Shown here one piece after another: positions 17,618-27,270 of a stretch of 64,000 nt of DNA. The notes beneath the pieces are model-generated. The model saw only the letters and a program-made list of their open reading frames with translations. It searched no databases and was not told where the DNA came from. Origin of the DNA: Micrococcus porci (GTDB taxonomy: Bacteria; Actinomycetota; Actinomycetes; Actinomycetales; Micrococcaceae). The stretch is from assembly GCF_020097155.1 (NCBI RefSeq), contig NZ_CP083691.1:2584901-2648900 (forward strand), written 5' to 3'. The translations under genes were made by a program, and so were the position numbers. The stretch's first letter is position 1. Every line of letters begins with the position of its first letter.

Positions 17618-18748
17618 ATGAGTCCCGCCCATGCCGCCACCCCCGCGGCACTCCCCGAACCCACCCGTGAACAGGTCCGACGCTGGCGCCGCTACCTCGC
17701 CGACGAGATCGCCGAGGGCCAGATCTACCGCGACATCGCCGCCAGCAAGGACGGCGTCGAGCGGGACATCCTCATCGGCCTGGCCGAGGCGGAGAAGCGG
17801 CACGAGGAGCACTGGCGCGCGCTGCTCGGCGAGCACGCCGCGCACCCCCCGCGCCCCTCCGTGCACCGCATCCTGCTGCGCGCCCTGGCCCGCGTGTTCG
17901 GCTCCGTGTTCGTCCTCGCCCTGGCCCAGCGCGCCGAGTCGGACACCCCCTACGCCAAGGACCAGGACGCGACCGAGCACATGGCCGCGGACGAGCAGAT
18001 CCACGAGGAGGTCGTCCGCGGGCTCGCCTCCCGGGGGCGCGAGCAGCTGGCCGGCTCCTTCCGCGCGGCCGTGTTCGGCATGAACGACGGCCTCGTGTCC
18101 AACCTCGCCCTGGTCATGGGCATCGGCGCGACGGGCGTGGCCTCATCCGTCGTCCTGTTCACGGGTGTGGCGGGCCTGCTGGCCGGCGCCCTGTCCATGG
18201 CGGCCGGCGAGTACGTGTCCGTGCGGTCCCAGCGCGAGCTGCTCGAGGCGTCCTCGCCGACCCAGATCACCCTCGAGGCCGCCGAGCACCTCGACCTGGA
18301 CCGGAACGAGCTGGAGCTGGTGTACCTGGCGCGCGGCATGACCCCGGAGGACGCCAAGCACCGCGCGCTCGAGCGCCTCGGCTACCTCTCCTGCGACTGC
18401 AACCCGCAGTTCTCCGCCCGCCCGGACGGCTCGAAGGGCCCCGTGGACCACTCGGAGTCCTTCGCTGAGATCGGCTCGGCGTGGGGCGCGTCCCTCTCCA
18501 GCTTCTGCTTCTTCGCCTCGGGCGCGCTGATCCCGATCCTCCCGTACCTGTTCGGCATGACCGGCCTGGGGGCGCTCGTCGTCGCCGCGGTCCTGGTGGG
18601 CATCGCCCTGCTGTTCACCGGCGGCGTCGTGGGCCTGCTCTCCGGCTCCTCCCCGCTGTGGCGCGGCCTGCGCCAGCTGATGATCGGCTACGGCGCCGCC
18701 GCCGTGACCTATCTGCTCGGCCTGCTGGTCGGCGGCAGCATCGGCTGA
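17618..18748 (+). CDS. Rubrerythrin-VIT1 fusion Fe2+/Mn2+ transporter
   Basis: 376 residues. Residues 15-140 form a ferritin-like four-helix domain with Glu/His metal ligands (EIAEGQIYRDIA, EAEKRHEEHW, ADEQIHEEV). Residues 150-376 form a VIT1/CCC1 membrane domain with FGMNDGLVSNLALVMGI, SMAAGEYVSVRSQRE and a final helix group. Relatives move ferrous iron or manganese across a membrane, and the ferritin-like part probably senses or oxidises iron. GGAG lies 4 bases before the ATG, and a TAGACT hexamer is at 17534-17539. A CDCNPQF segment sits in the cytoplasmic loop. Divergent DUF202 genes suggest a shared physiological setting (inference). Confidence 0.9.
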   Translation: MSPAHAATPAALPEPTREQVRRWRRYLADEIAEGQIYRDIAASKDGVERDILIGLAEAEKRHEEHWRALLGEHAAHPPRPSVHRILLRALARVFGSVFVLALAQRAESDTPYAKDQDATEHMAADEQIHEEVVRGLASRGREQLAGSFRAAVFGMNDGLVSNLALVMGIGATGVASSVVLFTGVAGLLAGALSMAAGEYVSVRSQRELLEASSPTQITLEAAEHLDLDRNELELVYLARGMTPEDAKHRALERLGYLSCDCNPQFSARPDGSKGPVDHSESFAEIGSAWGASLSSFCFFASGALIPILPYLFGMTGLGALVVAAVLVGIALLFTGGVVGLLSGSSPLWRGLRQLMIGYGAAAVTYLLGLLVGGSIG

Positions 18749-18767
18749 CGGATCCCCGCCCCGGCAC

Positions 18768-18816
18768 ACGACGACGCCCCCTCCCTTCCACGTGGAAGGC
18801 GAGGGGGCGTCGTCGT
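18768..18816. terminator. Bidirectional hairpin, VIT1 gene / sucD
   Basis: A 16-base inverted repeat (18768-18783 with 18801-18816) with an inner palindrome CCTTCCACGTGGAAGG. It lies between the convergent VIT1-type gene and sucD and can terminate both. Confidence 0.8.
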
Positions 18817-18844
18817 CAGGCGCTCAGCCCGGGATCAGCGGGGC

Positions 18845-19762
18845 TCAGAGGCCCTTCATGATCTCGCGCATGAGGTCGGCGGTCTCGGAGGGGGTCTTGC
18901 CCACCTTCACGCCGGCGGCCTCGAGGGCCTCCTTCTTGGCCTGGGCGGTGCCGGCGGAGCCGGACACGATGGCACCCGCGTGGCCCATGGTCTTGCCCTC
19001 GGGGGCGGTGAAGCCGGCCACGTAGCCGACGACCGGCTTGGTGACGTTGGCCTTGATGAACTCGGCCGCGCGCTCCTCGGCGTCGCCGCCGATCTCGCCG
19101 ATCATCACGATGGCCTTGGTCTCCGGGTCGGCCTCGAACGCCTCGAGGGCGTCGATGTGGGTGGTGCCGATGACCGGGTCGCCGCCGATGCCGATGGCGG
19201 TGGAGAAGCCGAAGTCCTTCAGCTCGTACATCATCTGGTAGGTCAGCGTGCCGGACTTGGACACCAGGCCGATGGGGCCGGAGCCGGTGATGGTGGCCGG
19301 GGTGATGCCGGCCAGGGCCTCGCCCGGGGTGATGATGCCGGGGCAGTTCGGGCCGATGATGCGGGTCTTCGGCTTGCCGTCCTCGCCGGTCTTCGACTGG
19401 GACAGGGCGAAGAACTCCGCGGAGTCCTGCACCGGGATGCCCTCGGTGATGACCACGAGCAGCGGGATCTCGGCCTCGATGGCCTCGATGGCGGCGTCCT
19501 TGGCGAAGGCCGGCGGCACGAAGGCCACGGACACGTCCGCGCCGGTCTTCTCCATGGCCTCGGCCACGGAGCCGAACACGGGCAGCTCGACGGCGTTGCC
19601 GTCCTCGTCCTCGTGGGACACGGTGGTGCCGGCCTTGCGGGCGTTCACGCCGCCCACGATGTTCGTGCCGGCCTTGAGCATGAGGCGGGTGTGCTTGGTG
19701 CCCTCGCCGCCGGTGATGCCCTGGACGATGACCTTGGAGTCCTTGTTCAGGTAGATCGACAT
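18845..19762 (-). CDS. sucD: Succinate-CoA ligase, alpha subunit
   Basis: 305 residues, full length. The N-terminal CoA-binding fold opens with [25 protein letters not shown] follows, and the phosphorylated His is in [10 protein letters not shown] near residue 261. With SucB's product succinyl-CoA it forms succinate and ATP or GTP in the TCA cycle. It is downstream of sucC with a 27-base gap and a GAAAGACTGAGGAAAC-type purine-rich ribosome site, the usual sucCD order. Confidence 0.97.
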   Translation of the reverse strand: MSIYLNKDSKVIVQGITGGEGTKHTRLMLKAGTNIVGGVNARKAGTTVSHEDEDGNAVELPVFGSVAEAMEKTGADVSVAFVPPAFAKDAAIEAIEAEIPLLVVITEGIPVQDSAEFFALSQSKTGEDGKPKTRIIGPNCPGIITPGEALAGITPATITGSGPIGLVSKSGTLTYQMMYELKDFGFSTAIGIGGDPVIGTTHIDALEAFEADPETKAIVMIGEIGGDAEERAAEFIKANVTKPVVGYVAGFTAPEGKTMGHAGAIVSGSAGTAQAKKEALEAAGVKVGKTPSETADLMREIMKGL

Positions 19763-19789
19763 AGCTGTTTCCTCAGTCTTTCCGAACGG

Positions 19790-20959
19790 TCAGTTCGCGG
19801 AGTGGGCGAGCTCGGTGGCCTTGTCGGCGCCCTCGTCCATGGTGGCGGCCAGGGTGACCAGCGGGTGGTCGGCCTCCTGCAGGATGCGGCGGCCCTCCTC
19901 CACGGCGTTGCCGTCCAGGCGCACGACCAGCGGCTTGGTGGCGGAGTCGCCCAGGATCTCGAGGGCCTTGACGATGCCGTTGGCGACGGCGTCGCACGCG
20001 GTGATGCCGCCGAAGACGTTCACGAACACGGACTTGACCTGCTCGTCGCCCAGGATGACGTCGAGGCCGGCGGCCATGACCTCGGCGTTCGCGCCGCCGC
20101 CGATGTCGAGGAAGTTCGCGGGCTTGACGCCGCCGTGGTTCTCGCCGGCGTAGGCGACGACGTCCAGGGTGGACATGACGAGGCCGGCGCCGTTGCCGAT
20201 GATGCCGACCTGGCCGTCGAGCTTGACGTAGTTGAGGTCGTTGGCCTTGGCCTTGGCCTCCAGCGGGTCCTCGGTGGTCTTGTCCACGAGGCCGGCGTGG
20301 TCGGCCTGGCGGAACTCGGCGTTGTCGTCCAGGGAGACCTTGCCGTCGAGGGCGAGGATCGTGCCGTCGCCGGTCTTCACGAGCGGATTCACCTCGACGA
20401 GCGTGGCGTCCTCGTTCTTGAAGACCTCGCCCAGCTTCACGATGACGGCGGCGACGTCGGCGCGCAGCTCCTCGGGGAAGCCGGCCTCGGCGACGATCGT
20501 GTCCGCGGTGGCCTGGTCGAGGCCGGTCAGGGCGGAGACGGGCACCTTGGCGAGGGCCTCGGGGCGCTCCTCGGCGAGCTGCTCGATCTCCATGCCGCCC
20601 TCGACGGAGCACATGGCGAGGTAGGTGCGGTTGGCGCGGTCCAGCAGCACGGAGAAGTAGTACTCCTCGGCGATGTCGGCGCCCTGGGCGATCATGACCT
20701 TGTTGACGGTGTGGCCCTTGATGTCCATGCCGAGGATGGCCTTGGCGTGCTCGTAGGCCTCGTCGGCCGTCTTGGCGACCTTCACGCCGCCGGCCTTGCC
20801 GCGGCCGCCGACCTTCACCTGCGCCTTGACGACGGTCACGCCGCCGATCTTCTCCGCTGCGGCCTTGGCCTCTTCGGGGGTCTCGGCGACGATGCCCTGC
20901 AGCACGGGGACCCCGTGCTTCTCGAACAGATCGCGCGCCTGGTACTCATACAGGTCCAC
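19790..20959 (-). CDS. sucC: Succinate-CoA ligase, beta subunit
   Basis: 389 residues. It starts with [19 protein letters not shown], then an ATP-grasp domain ([17 protein letters not shown]) and a C-terminal ligase domain ([10 protein letters not shown]). It is the nucleotide-binding partner of SucD in the TCA cycle. I chose the GTG at 20957-20959 because GAAGGA precedes it by 8 bases and the protein then begins at the family's usual point. The frame is open further upstream but without homology. The 211 bases between it and the pcrA stop must hold the sucCD promoter; no strong -35/-10 pair is evident. Confidence 0.97.
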   Translation of the reverse strand: MDLYEYQARDLFEKHGVPVLQGIVAETPEEAKAAAEKIGGVTVVKAQVKVGGRGKAGGVKVAKTADEAYEHAKAILGMDIKGHTVNKVMIAQGADIAEEYYFSVLLDRANRTYLAMCSVEGGMEIEQLAEERPEALAKVPVSALTGLDQATADTIVAEAGFPEELRADVAAVIVKLGEVFKNEDATLVEVNPLVKTGDGTILALDGKVSLDDNAEFRQADHAGLVDKTTEDPLEAKAKANDLNYVKLDGQVGIIGNGAGLVMSTLDVVAYAGENHGGVKPANFLDIGGGANAEVMAAGLDVILGDEQVKSVFVNVFGGITACDAVANGIVKALEILGDSATKPLVVRLDGNAVEEGRRILQEADHPLVTLAATMDEGADKATELAHSAN

Positions 20960-21170
20960 GGTGGGTGTCCTTCTCAGTCGAAGACTTGGGTACTGCCGAC
21001 GCGCGTCCTGTGTGACCACGCCGGCCTCGGCGCCGCCGCCCCCCGGGAGCGTGCGTGCGCAGGGCACGGCGCAGCGGCGGACGACGGCGTTCCAGCGCCC
21101 ACTCTAGTGCACCCGACCGACCGTTCGGAGGCCTGCCTCCCCCGTCCCGGCGCGGAATTCCGGGGGCGCC

Positions 21171-23795
21171 TCAGCCCTCCACGCGGGTCAGCGGGGCGTA
21201 GCGCAGCAGCAGGCGCTTCTGCGCCCCGGTGGCGTCGAAGGTCACCGTGGCCACGGTCTTGTCCCCCGTCCCGGCGACGGCGTCCACGCGCCCGGCCCCG
21301 AACGTCGCGTGCTCCACGCGGTCCCCCGCGGAGAGCGCCACGACCTCCTTCTGGGGCTGCACCCGGGACGGCGCGCGGCCGCGCACCACCGAGGACGGCA
21401 CGGTGAGGTCGGCGGCCTCCTCGCCGCGGGTGAGCCGCTGCGGGCGGTTCGAGGCGAGCCCGCCCCCGACGCCGCCCGCGGCCCGGTCGCCCCAGGCCCC
21501 GGTCATGGAGCCGCGCCGGGCCGAGCCCGACCCGCCCCCGGAGAAGCGGTTCGCGTAGCGGGAGGTGCCCGCGCCGGCGAGGCTGGTCAGGCCCCCGAAG
21601 GAGCGGTCCGTGCCGGCGCGCTCCCACTCGATCAGCTCATCGGGGATCTCCCCGAGGAACTGGCTCGGCGGGTTGAACTGGTGCTGGCCCCACAGGGAGC
21701 GGGCCTCGGCGCGGGAGAGGTGGAGGCGGCGTCGGGCGCGGGTGATGCCCACGTAGGCCAGGCGGCGCTCCTCCGCCATCTCCTTCTCGTCCGTGAGGGA
21801 GCGCGAGTGCGGGAACACGCCGTGCTCCATGCCCGTGAGGAACACCACGGGGAACTCCAGACCCTTGGCGGTGTGGAGGGTCATGAGCGTGACCTGGCCC
21901 TGCTGCTCGGCCAGCTCCTCCCCCTCGACGTCCGGGGCGGCGGGCAGCTGGTCCGCGTCCGCCACGAGCGCCACCTGCTCGAGGAAGTCGGTGAGGGTGC
22001 CCCCGGGGGTGCCCTTCTCGAACGCGCGGACCACGGCCACGAGCTCACCGAGGTTGTCCGCGCGGGACTCGTCCTGCAGGTCCTCGGACTCGCGGAGGGC
22101 GGCAAGCATGCCGGACTGCTCGAGGACAGCCTCCAGCACGGTGGCGGGCCCGGCGGACTCGGCCACCTGGGCGAGGTCGTCCATCAGTTGCACGAAGCCC
22201 TGGACGGCCTTGAGCGAGCGGGTGGCCATGCCCGGGGCGTTCTCCGCGTCGCGGAGCGCCGTGAAGAACGGCACCCGGTTGCGCTCGGCCCACGCGGCGA
22301 CGGCGCCCTCGGCCCGGTCCCCGATGCCCCGCTTGGGCTCGTTGAGGATGCGGCGGACGTTGACGTCGTCGTCGGGGTTGACGATCACCCGCAGGTAGGC
22401 GAGCGCGTCCTTGATCTCCTTGCGGTCGTAGAACCGGGTGCCGCCGATGACGCGGTACGGGATGCCGCGGGTGACCAGGCGCTCCTCGAGCGCACGGGAC
22501 TGCGCGTTGGTCCGGTAGAACACGGCGACGTCGGCGGGCCGGATCCCCTCCTCGTCCTGCAGGCGATCGATGGTGGAGGCGATCCACTCGGCCTCCGCGG
22601 ACTCGTTCTCCGCGGCGTAGCCGATGATCCGCGGGCCCTCGCCCTCGGCGGTCCACAGGTCCTTCTTGCGGCGGTCCGGGTTGTGCGCGATCACCGCGTT
22701 GGCGGCGTCCAGGATGGTCTGCGTGGAGCGGTAGTTCTGCTCCAGCTTGATGGTGGCGGCGTCCGTGAAGTCCTGCTCGAACTCCACGATGTTGCGGATG
22801 TCTGCCCCACGGAACGCGTAGATGGACTGGTCCGAGTCGCCGACGACGGTCAGCTCGCCGCCCGGGGTGTCCACGCCCTCCGGCTCGCCGGCCGGGCCGG
22901 AGAGCAGCCGGATGAGGCGGTACTGGGCGTGGTTGGTGTCCTGGTACTCGTCCACGAGCACGTGGCGGAACCGGCGGCGGTAGCCGTCCAGCACCCGCGG
23001 GAACGCCTCGAACATGTGGACGGTCATGCCGATCAGGTCGTCGAAGTCCAGCGCGTTGGCCTGGCGCAGGCGCGCCGTGTACTCCGTGTAGACGGCGGCC
23101 ACGGCCCGACCCCACGGGTCCCCCTCGGCCACCCGCGAGGCGTGGTCCTCCGGGTCCACGAGCTCGTTCTTCAGGGCGCTGATCCGGCTCAGCAGCGCCT
23201 TGGGGGCGAACCGCTTGGGGTCCAGGTCCTGCACCTTGGCGATCTGCGTGACGAGGCGCAGGGAGTCCGCGGAGTCGTAGATGGTGAACGTGGACTTCAG
23301 CCCGATGTTCGCCGCCTCGTTGCGCAGGATCCGCACGCAGGAGGAGTGGAACGTGCTGATCCACATGCGCCGGGCGGTGTCCCCGATCAGCCCGGCGATG
23401 CGCTCACGCATCTCCGCGGCCGCCTTGTTGGTGAACGTGATGGCCAGGACCTCGTGCGGGCGCGCGCGACCGGTGGCCAGCAGCCACGCGATCCGGTGCG
23501 TCAGCACGCGGGTCTTGCCCGAGCCCGCGCCCGCCACGATCAGCAGGGGGCTGCCCGTGTGCTGCACCGCCGCCGCCTGCTGCGGGTTCAGGCCCTCGAC
23601 GAGCCCCTCCGGGGTGAGCGGCCCCGCGGAGGGGGCGCCGGCGTCGCGCCCCGCGCCCCACGCGCCGGCCTCGGGGTCCGCCGCCCGGGTCACCGCCGTG
23701 GGCACCAGCCCGGGCAGGGCCGTCTCCGGATCCGCGGGGCGGGTCCGGGGGGCGAAGAGGGGGTCGCGTCCGAGGGAGGAGAAGAGGTCAGCCAT
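21171..23795 (-). CDS. pcrA: ATP-dependent DNA helicase UvrD/PcrA
   Basis: 874 residues, superfamily 1A. GAGSGKTRVLTHRIAWLLATG near 88 (Walker A), TFTNKAAAEMRERI, DEYQDTN (Walker B), GDSDQSIYAFRGA, QNYRST, and LMTHTAKGLEFPVVF followed by VGITRARRRL cover the helicase motifs in order. The C-terminal 70 residues form the PcrA tudor-like tail (VEHATFGAGRVDAVAGTGDKTVATV). It unwinds 3'-5' in nucleotide-excision repair and replication restart and interacts with RNA polymerase in known relatives. The N-terminal 60 residues before the helicase are variable. A TAGACT hexamer lies 10 bases upstream of the ATG on the reverse strand. Confidence 0.97.
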   Translation of the reverse strand: MADLFSSLGRDPLFAPRTRPADPETALPGLVPTAVTRAADPEAGAWGAGRDAGAPSAGPLTPEGLVEGLNPQQAAAVQHTGSPLLIVAGAGSGKTRVLTHRIAWLLATGRARPHEVLAITFTNKAAAEMRERIAGLIGDTARRMWISTFHSSCVRILRNEAANIGLKSTFTIYDSADSLRLVTQIAKVQDLDPKRFAPKALLSRISALKNELVDPEDHASRVAEGDPWGRAVAAVYTEYTARLRQANALDFDDLIGMTVHMFEAFPRVLDGYRRRFRHVLVDEYQDTNHAQYRLIRLLSGPAGEPEGVDTPGGELTVVGDSDQSIYAFRGADIRNIVEFEQDFTDAATIKLEQNYRSTQTILDAANAVIAHNPDRRKKDLWTAEGEGPRIIGYAAENESAEAEWIASTIDRLQDEEGIRPADVAVFYRTNAQSRALEERLVTRGIPYRVIGGTRFYDRKEIKDALAYLRVIVNPDDDVNVRRILNEPKRGIGDRAEGAVAAWAERNRVPFFTALRDAENAPGMATRSLKAVQGFVQLMDDLAQVAESAGPATVLEAVLEQSGMLAALRESEDLQDESRADNLGELVAVVRAFEKGTPGGTLTDFLEQVALVADADQLPAAPDVEGEELAEQQGQVTLMTLHTAKGLEFPVVFLTGMEHGVFPHSRSLTDEKEMAEERRLAYVGITRARRRLHLSRAEARSLWGQHQFNPPSQFLGEIPDELIEWERAGTDRSFGGLTSLAGAGTSRYANRFSGGGSGSARRGSMTGAWGDRAAGGVGGGLASNRPQRLTRGEEAADLTVPSSVVRGRAPSRVQPQKEVVALSAGDRVEHATFGAGRVDAVAGTGDKTVATVTFDATGAQKRLLLRYAPLTRVEG

Positions 23796-23898
23796 GGCGC
23801 GCTCCAGTCTAGGTGCGGCCGCGGACCCGGTACGGGGGCGCCCGCGGCGCCTGGGAGAATGGGCGCCAGCCCGTCACCAGCCAGGAGTGAGCGACCCC

Positions 23899-24528
23899 GT
23901 GTCCAAGAAGCAGAAGAAGTCCCGCCCCGCCCGCACCGGCTCGAGCGCCGCGCCCACCGCCGAGCCCCGTCGCGCCGGCCTGCACGACGTCTCCCCGCGC
24001 GCGGACCTCGCCGACGCCGCCCAGCAGGAGGGAAGCCCGGCGATGCTCATCACCGCGCTGATCGGCACCACGCTGTTCATCGGGGCCTACTTCCACCTGC
24101 TGGTCCTCCAGCAGATGACCCAGCTCACCGGCGGGCTGGCCATGCCGGACTCGATGCTCTTCTACGGCCAGGACCACGTCGCCGCCCTGTCCGCCGTGAT
24201 GGACGACGCCGCCCGCGGCCAGCTCAACTGGGTGCACAAGACCGCCGGCGTGATCTTCGCCGTGGCGGTGGCCCTCACCGTGGCCGCCGTGGGCGCCTGG
24301 CGGCTGAAGCCCGTGGCCGCGAAGTGGGGGGCGCTCGCCCTCGGCGTCCTGTTCGCGGTGGTGGACATCTGGGAGGGACTCGCGATCGAGGCGGCCATCG
24401 CCGCCGGCGGCCCCGGCACGGGCCTGGCCGCCACGCTCACCGCGATCCGCTGGGTGCTGCTCGCGGTGATCACGGTGGCCGTGGTCGTGATGCTGTGGGC
24501 CGGGCGGCGTCGTCGCCCGCGCACCTGA
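23899..24528 (+). CDS. Conserved actinobacterial membrane protein
   Basis: 209 residues. A basic, Ser/Arg/Lys-rich N-terminus of about 50 residues precedes four hydrophobic helices (about 53-73, 118-136, 143-165, 180-203) and a short RRRRPR tail. I do not recognise a family. The long soluble linker MPDSMLFYGQDHVAALSAVM between helices 1 and 2 is its only distinctive part. The GTG at 23899 is chosen because AGGAG lies about 11 bases upstream; a GTG at 23887 would overlap that site. A GGGAGAATGGGC element upstream (about 23852-23863) also occurs before serC and may be a promoter. Confidence 0.65.
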   Translation: MSKKQKKSRPARTGSSAAPTAEPRRAGLHDVSPRADLADAAQQEGSPAMLITALIGTTLFIGAYFHLLVLQQMTQLTGGLAMPDSMLFYGQDHVAALSAVMDDAARGQLNWVHKTAGVIFAVAVALTVAAVGAWRLKPVAAKWGALALGVLFAVVDIWEGLAIEAAIAAGGPGTGLAATLTAIRWVLLAVITVAVVVMLWAGRRRRPRT

Positions 24529-24610
24529 GGCGCCCACCCCACCAGACCGCGCATCCCGCCAGACCGGCCGACCGGCTAGACTGGCCGACCGGACCGGACG
24601 CCGGTCCCCC

Positions 24611-24687
24611 GCCTCAGTAGCTCAGTTGGATAGAGCGACCCTCTCCTAAAGGGTAGGCCGTCGGTTCGATTCCGGCCTGGGGCACCA
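24611..24687 (+). tRNA. tRNA-Arg (anticodon CCT)
   Basis: Acceptor GCCTCAG pairs with CTGGGGC (one G-U). The anticodon stem ACCCT/AGGGT closes the loop CTCCTAA with CCT at 24645-24647, reading AGG. The T-arm GGTTCGATTCC is present and CCA is encoded. 77 bases. Confidence 0.97.
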
Positions 24688-24705
24688 GATCCTCGCCCGC
24701 ACGGC

Positions 24706-26571
24706 TCACGCGCCCTCCGCGAACTGCGTCGTGTACAGCTCCGCGTAGCGCCCGCCGGCCGCCAGCAGCGCGGCATGCGGCCCCCGCTCCACGATCCGCC
24801 CGCCCTCGACCACGAGGATCTCGTCCGCGTCCCTCACGGTGGACAGCCGGTGCGCGATCACGACGGCCGTCCGCCCGGCCAGCGCTTCCCGCAGGGCCTC
24901 CTGGATGGCGCGCTCGTTGGTGGAGTCCAGGGCCGCCGTCGCCTCGTCCAGGACCACGACGCGCGGTGCCGCCAGCAGCAGGCGCGCGATGGTCATGCGC
25001 TGGCGCTCGCCACCGGAGAGGCGGTAGCCGCGCTCGCCGACCACGGTGTCCAGCCCGTCCGGCAGGGACTCGACCACACCGCGCAGGCGGGCGCGGTCCA
25101 CGGCGTCCCAGACCTCGGCGTCGGTGGCGGCCGGGCGGGCGAGCAGCAGGTTCCCGCGCACGGTGTCGTGGAACAGGTGCCCGTCCTGGGTCACCATGCC
25201 CACGGCGCGGTGCAGGTCCGCGAACGCCATGTCCCGCACGTCCACCCCGCCCAGCCGCACGGCGCCGGAGGTGACGTCGTACAGCCGGGTCACCAGCGAG
25301 GCGATGGTGGACTTGCCCGCGCCGGAGGAGCCGACCAGCGCGACGGTCCGGCCCGCGGGCACGTCCACGTCGACGCCGTGGAGCACCTCCTCCCCGCCGC
25401 GGGTGTCCAGCACCGCCACCTCCTCGAGCGAGGCGAGGGACACCTCCTGCGCGGACGGGTACGCGAAGTGCACGTCATCGAGGGTCACGGCCAGGGGCCC
25501 GTCCGGCACGGGGACGGGGTGCGCCGGCTCCGTGATCAGCGGCTCCAGGTCGAGCACCTCGAAGACCCGCTCGAAGCTCACCAGGGCGCTCATGATCTCG
25601 ATGCGCGCGTTGGCCAGGGAGGTCAGCGGCGCGTAGAGGCGGGTGAGGAGCAGGGCCATCGTGACGACGTCGCCGGCGTCCAGCGTGCCCGCGATGGCCT
25701 GCAGCCCCCCGACGCCGTAGACCGCCGCGAGGGCGAGCGCGGAGACCAGGGTGAGCAGGGTGGTGAACACGGCCTGGCGTACGGAGATGTCCACGCCGGT
25801 GGCGCGCACCCGGTCCGCGCGGCGGGCGAACTCGGCCGACTCCGCGCCGGGCTCGCCGAAGAGCTTGATCAGGGTGGCGCCGGGCGCGGAGAACCGCTCC
25901 GTCATCTGGTCGCCCATGGCGGCGTTGTGCCCGGCGCGCTCCCGAGAGAGCGCGGCGAGCCGGCCGCCCACCATCCGGGCCGGGACCAGGAACAGGGGCA
26001 GCAGCACCAGGGAGAGCAGGGTGATCTGCCAGCTGGTGGCGAGCATGACCGCCAGCGTCAGCGCCAGCGAGACGGCGTTGGCCACCACCCCGGAGAGGGT
26101 GCGGGAGATGGCGGACTGGGCGCCGATCACGTCGTTGTTCAGGCGCGAGACCAGCGCACCCGTGCGGGTGCGCTGGAAGAAGGCCACGGGCATGCGCTGC
26201 ACGTGGTCGAACACCCGGGTGCGCAGGTCGTAGATGACCCGCTCCCCCAACCCGGAGGAGAGCCACTTGGTGAACACGCTCAGCGCCGCGTCCGCGAGCG
26301 CGACCGCCGCGATCAGCAGGGCCAGGCGCACCACGAGGGCCCGGTCGGTGCCGCCCGTGATGGCGTTCACCACGTCGCCCGCGAGCACCGGGGACGCCAC
26401 GCCGAGCACGGCGCTCACCACGGAGGCGGCGACGAACACGATGAGGCGGGCACGGTACTGCGCGGCGAACGCGACGGTGCGCCGCACGGTGCCGGGGGCC
26501 AGCGGCTGCGGCGCCGTGCCCCCGCGCTGCAGGCGCATCATCGAGACGCGCGCCACGGACTCCATGCTCAT
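24706..26571 (-). CDS. ABC exporter, fused permease-ATPase
   Basis: 621 residues: six membrane helices (about 40-320) then one nucleotide-binding domain with GSSGAGKST (Walker A, near 417), LSGGERQRMTIARLLL (signature, near 515), VVVLDEATAALD (Walker B) and a switch His in AHRLSTV. Half-transporters of this lipid/drug/peptide exporter class work as dimers. The cargo is unknown. The linker before the ATPase is longer than usual (QEVSLASLEEVAVLDTRGGEE). The ATG follows GGAG by about 7 bases. It ends 18 bases after the tRNA-Arg gene, on the opposite strand. Confidence 0.92.
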   Translation of the reverse strand: MSMESVARVSMMRLQRGGTAPQPLAPGTVRRTVAFAAQYRARLIVFVAASVVSAVLGVASPVLAGDVVNAITGGTDRALVVRLALLIAAVALADAALSVFTKWLSSGLGERVIYDLRTRVFDHVQRMPVAFFQRTRTGALVSRLNNDVIGAQSAISRTLSGVVANAVSLALTLAVMLATSWQITLLSLVLLPLFLVPARMVGGRLAALSRERAGHNAAMGDQMTERFSAPGATLIKLFGEPGAESAEFARRADRVRATGVDISVRQAVFTTLLTLVSALALAAVYGVGGLQAIAGTLDAGDVVTMALLLTRLYAPLTSLANARIEIMSALVSFERVFEVLDLEPLITEPAHPVPVPDGPLAVTLDDVHFAYPSAQEVSLASLEEVAVLDTRGGEEVLHGVDVDVPAGRTVALVGSSGAGKSTIASLVTRLYDVTSGAVRLGGVDVRDMAFADLHRAVGMVTQDGHLFHDTVRGNLLLARPAATDAEVWDAVDRARLRGVVESLPDGLDTVVGERGYRLSGGERQRMTIARLLLAAPRVVVLDEATAALDSTNERAIQEALREALAGRTAVVIAHRLSTVRDADEILVVEGGRIVERGPHAALLAAGGRYAELYTTQFAEGA

Positions 26572-26620
26572 GGGGGTCTCCTGCTCCTCCGGGCCGAAGC
26601 CCCCAGTCTACGAGCGGCGC

Positions 26621-27115
26621 TCAGGCGGCGAACTGCAGCCAGCCCTCCCACGCGGGGGCGGGCCGCTCCAGCTCCCGCAGCCGCCATTGGACCCCGCAGG
26701 GCCGCGTCGGGACCACGCGCAGCCGCCAGCCGAGGGCGTCGAGGGAGCGGTCCGCCTTGGCGGAGTTGCAGCGCAGGCAGCAGGCCACGAGGTTCTCCCA
26801 GGTGTTCTGCCCGCCGCGCGAGCGGGGGTGGACGTGGTCCACGGTGGTGGCGTGGGCGCCGCAGTAGGCGCAGCGGTGGCCGTCCCGGCGGAGCACGCCC
26901 TTGCGGGAGACGGCGGCGGCGTCGGCGTGAGGCACGCGCACGTACTGGTGGAGGAGGATCACCAGCGGCCGGCCCCACGCGCGGGTGGGGCTGTGCATGG
27001 GCGCGTCGCCGTCCTCGAGCACGCTGGCCTTCCCCGTGGCGACGAGCAGCAGCGCCCGGCGGTCGGAGACCACCGAGACGGGTTCGTAGCCGGCGTTGAG
27101 GACGAGTGTGCGCAT
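26621..27115 (-). CDS. HNH endonuclease family protein
   Basis: 164 residues. An N-terminal strand-rich part starting MRTLVLNAGYEPVSVVSDRRALLLV leads to the HNH core: CAYCGAHATTVDHVHPRSRGG, then NTWENLVACCLRCNSAKADRS, with two CxxC zinc pairs and the His of DHV. This two-part build is a widespread actinobacterial chromosomal protein, not a mobile-element nuclease. Its cellular role is not established. GAGG lies 6 bases before the ATG. It stands alone, 49 bases beyond the ABC exporter start. Confidence 0.88.
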   Translation of the reverse strand: MRTLVLNAGYEPVSVVSDRRALLLVATGKASVLEDGDAPMHSPTRAWGRPLVILLHQYVRVPHADAAAVSRKGVLRRDGHRCAYCGAHATTVDHVHPRSRGGQNTWENLVACCLRCNSAKADRSLDALGWRLRVVPTRPCGVQWRLRELERPAPAWEGWLQFAA

Positions 27116-27270
27116 GACGGACCTCGGGGGATGGCGGGCGGGGCTGCACGGGCTTCTGACCCTCAGGGTAGGTCCGCCCCCGCGGGTCCGCGGCGTGTCC
27201 GTCGACGGCGGCCCGGAGTCTTCACCGGCCCGTCATCCGCGCGTCAGCCGGTGGACGCGCGACGGTGGAG

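Noticed and set aside
20960..21170. A promoter for sucCD in the gap before sucC
   Set aside because: Only weak hexamers such as TAGAGT near 21102 (reverse strand) with no convincing -35. Not strong enough to list.
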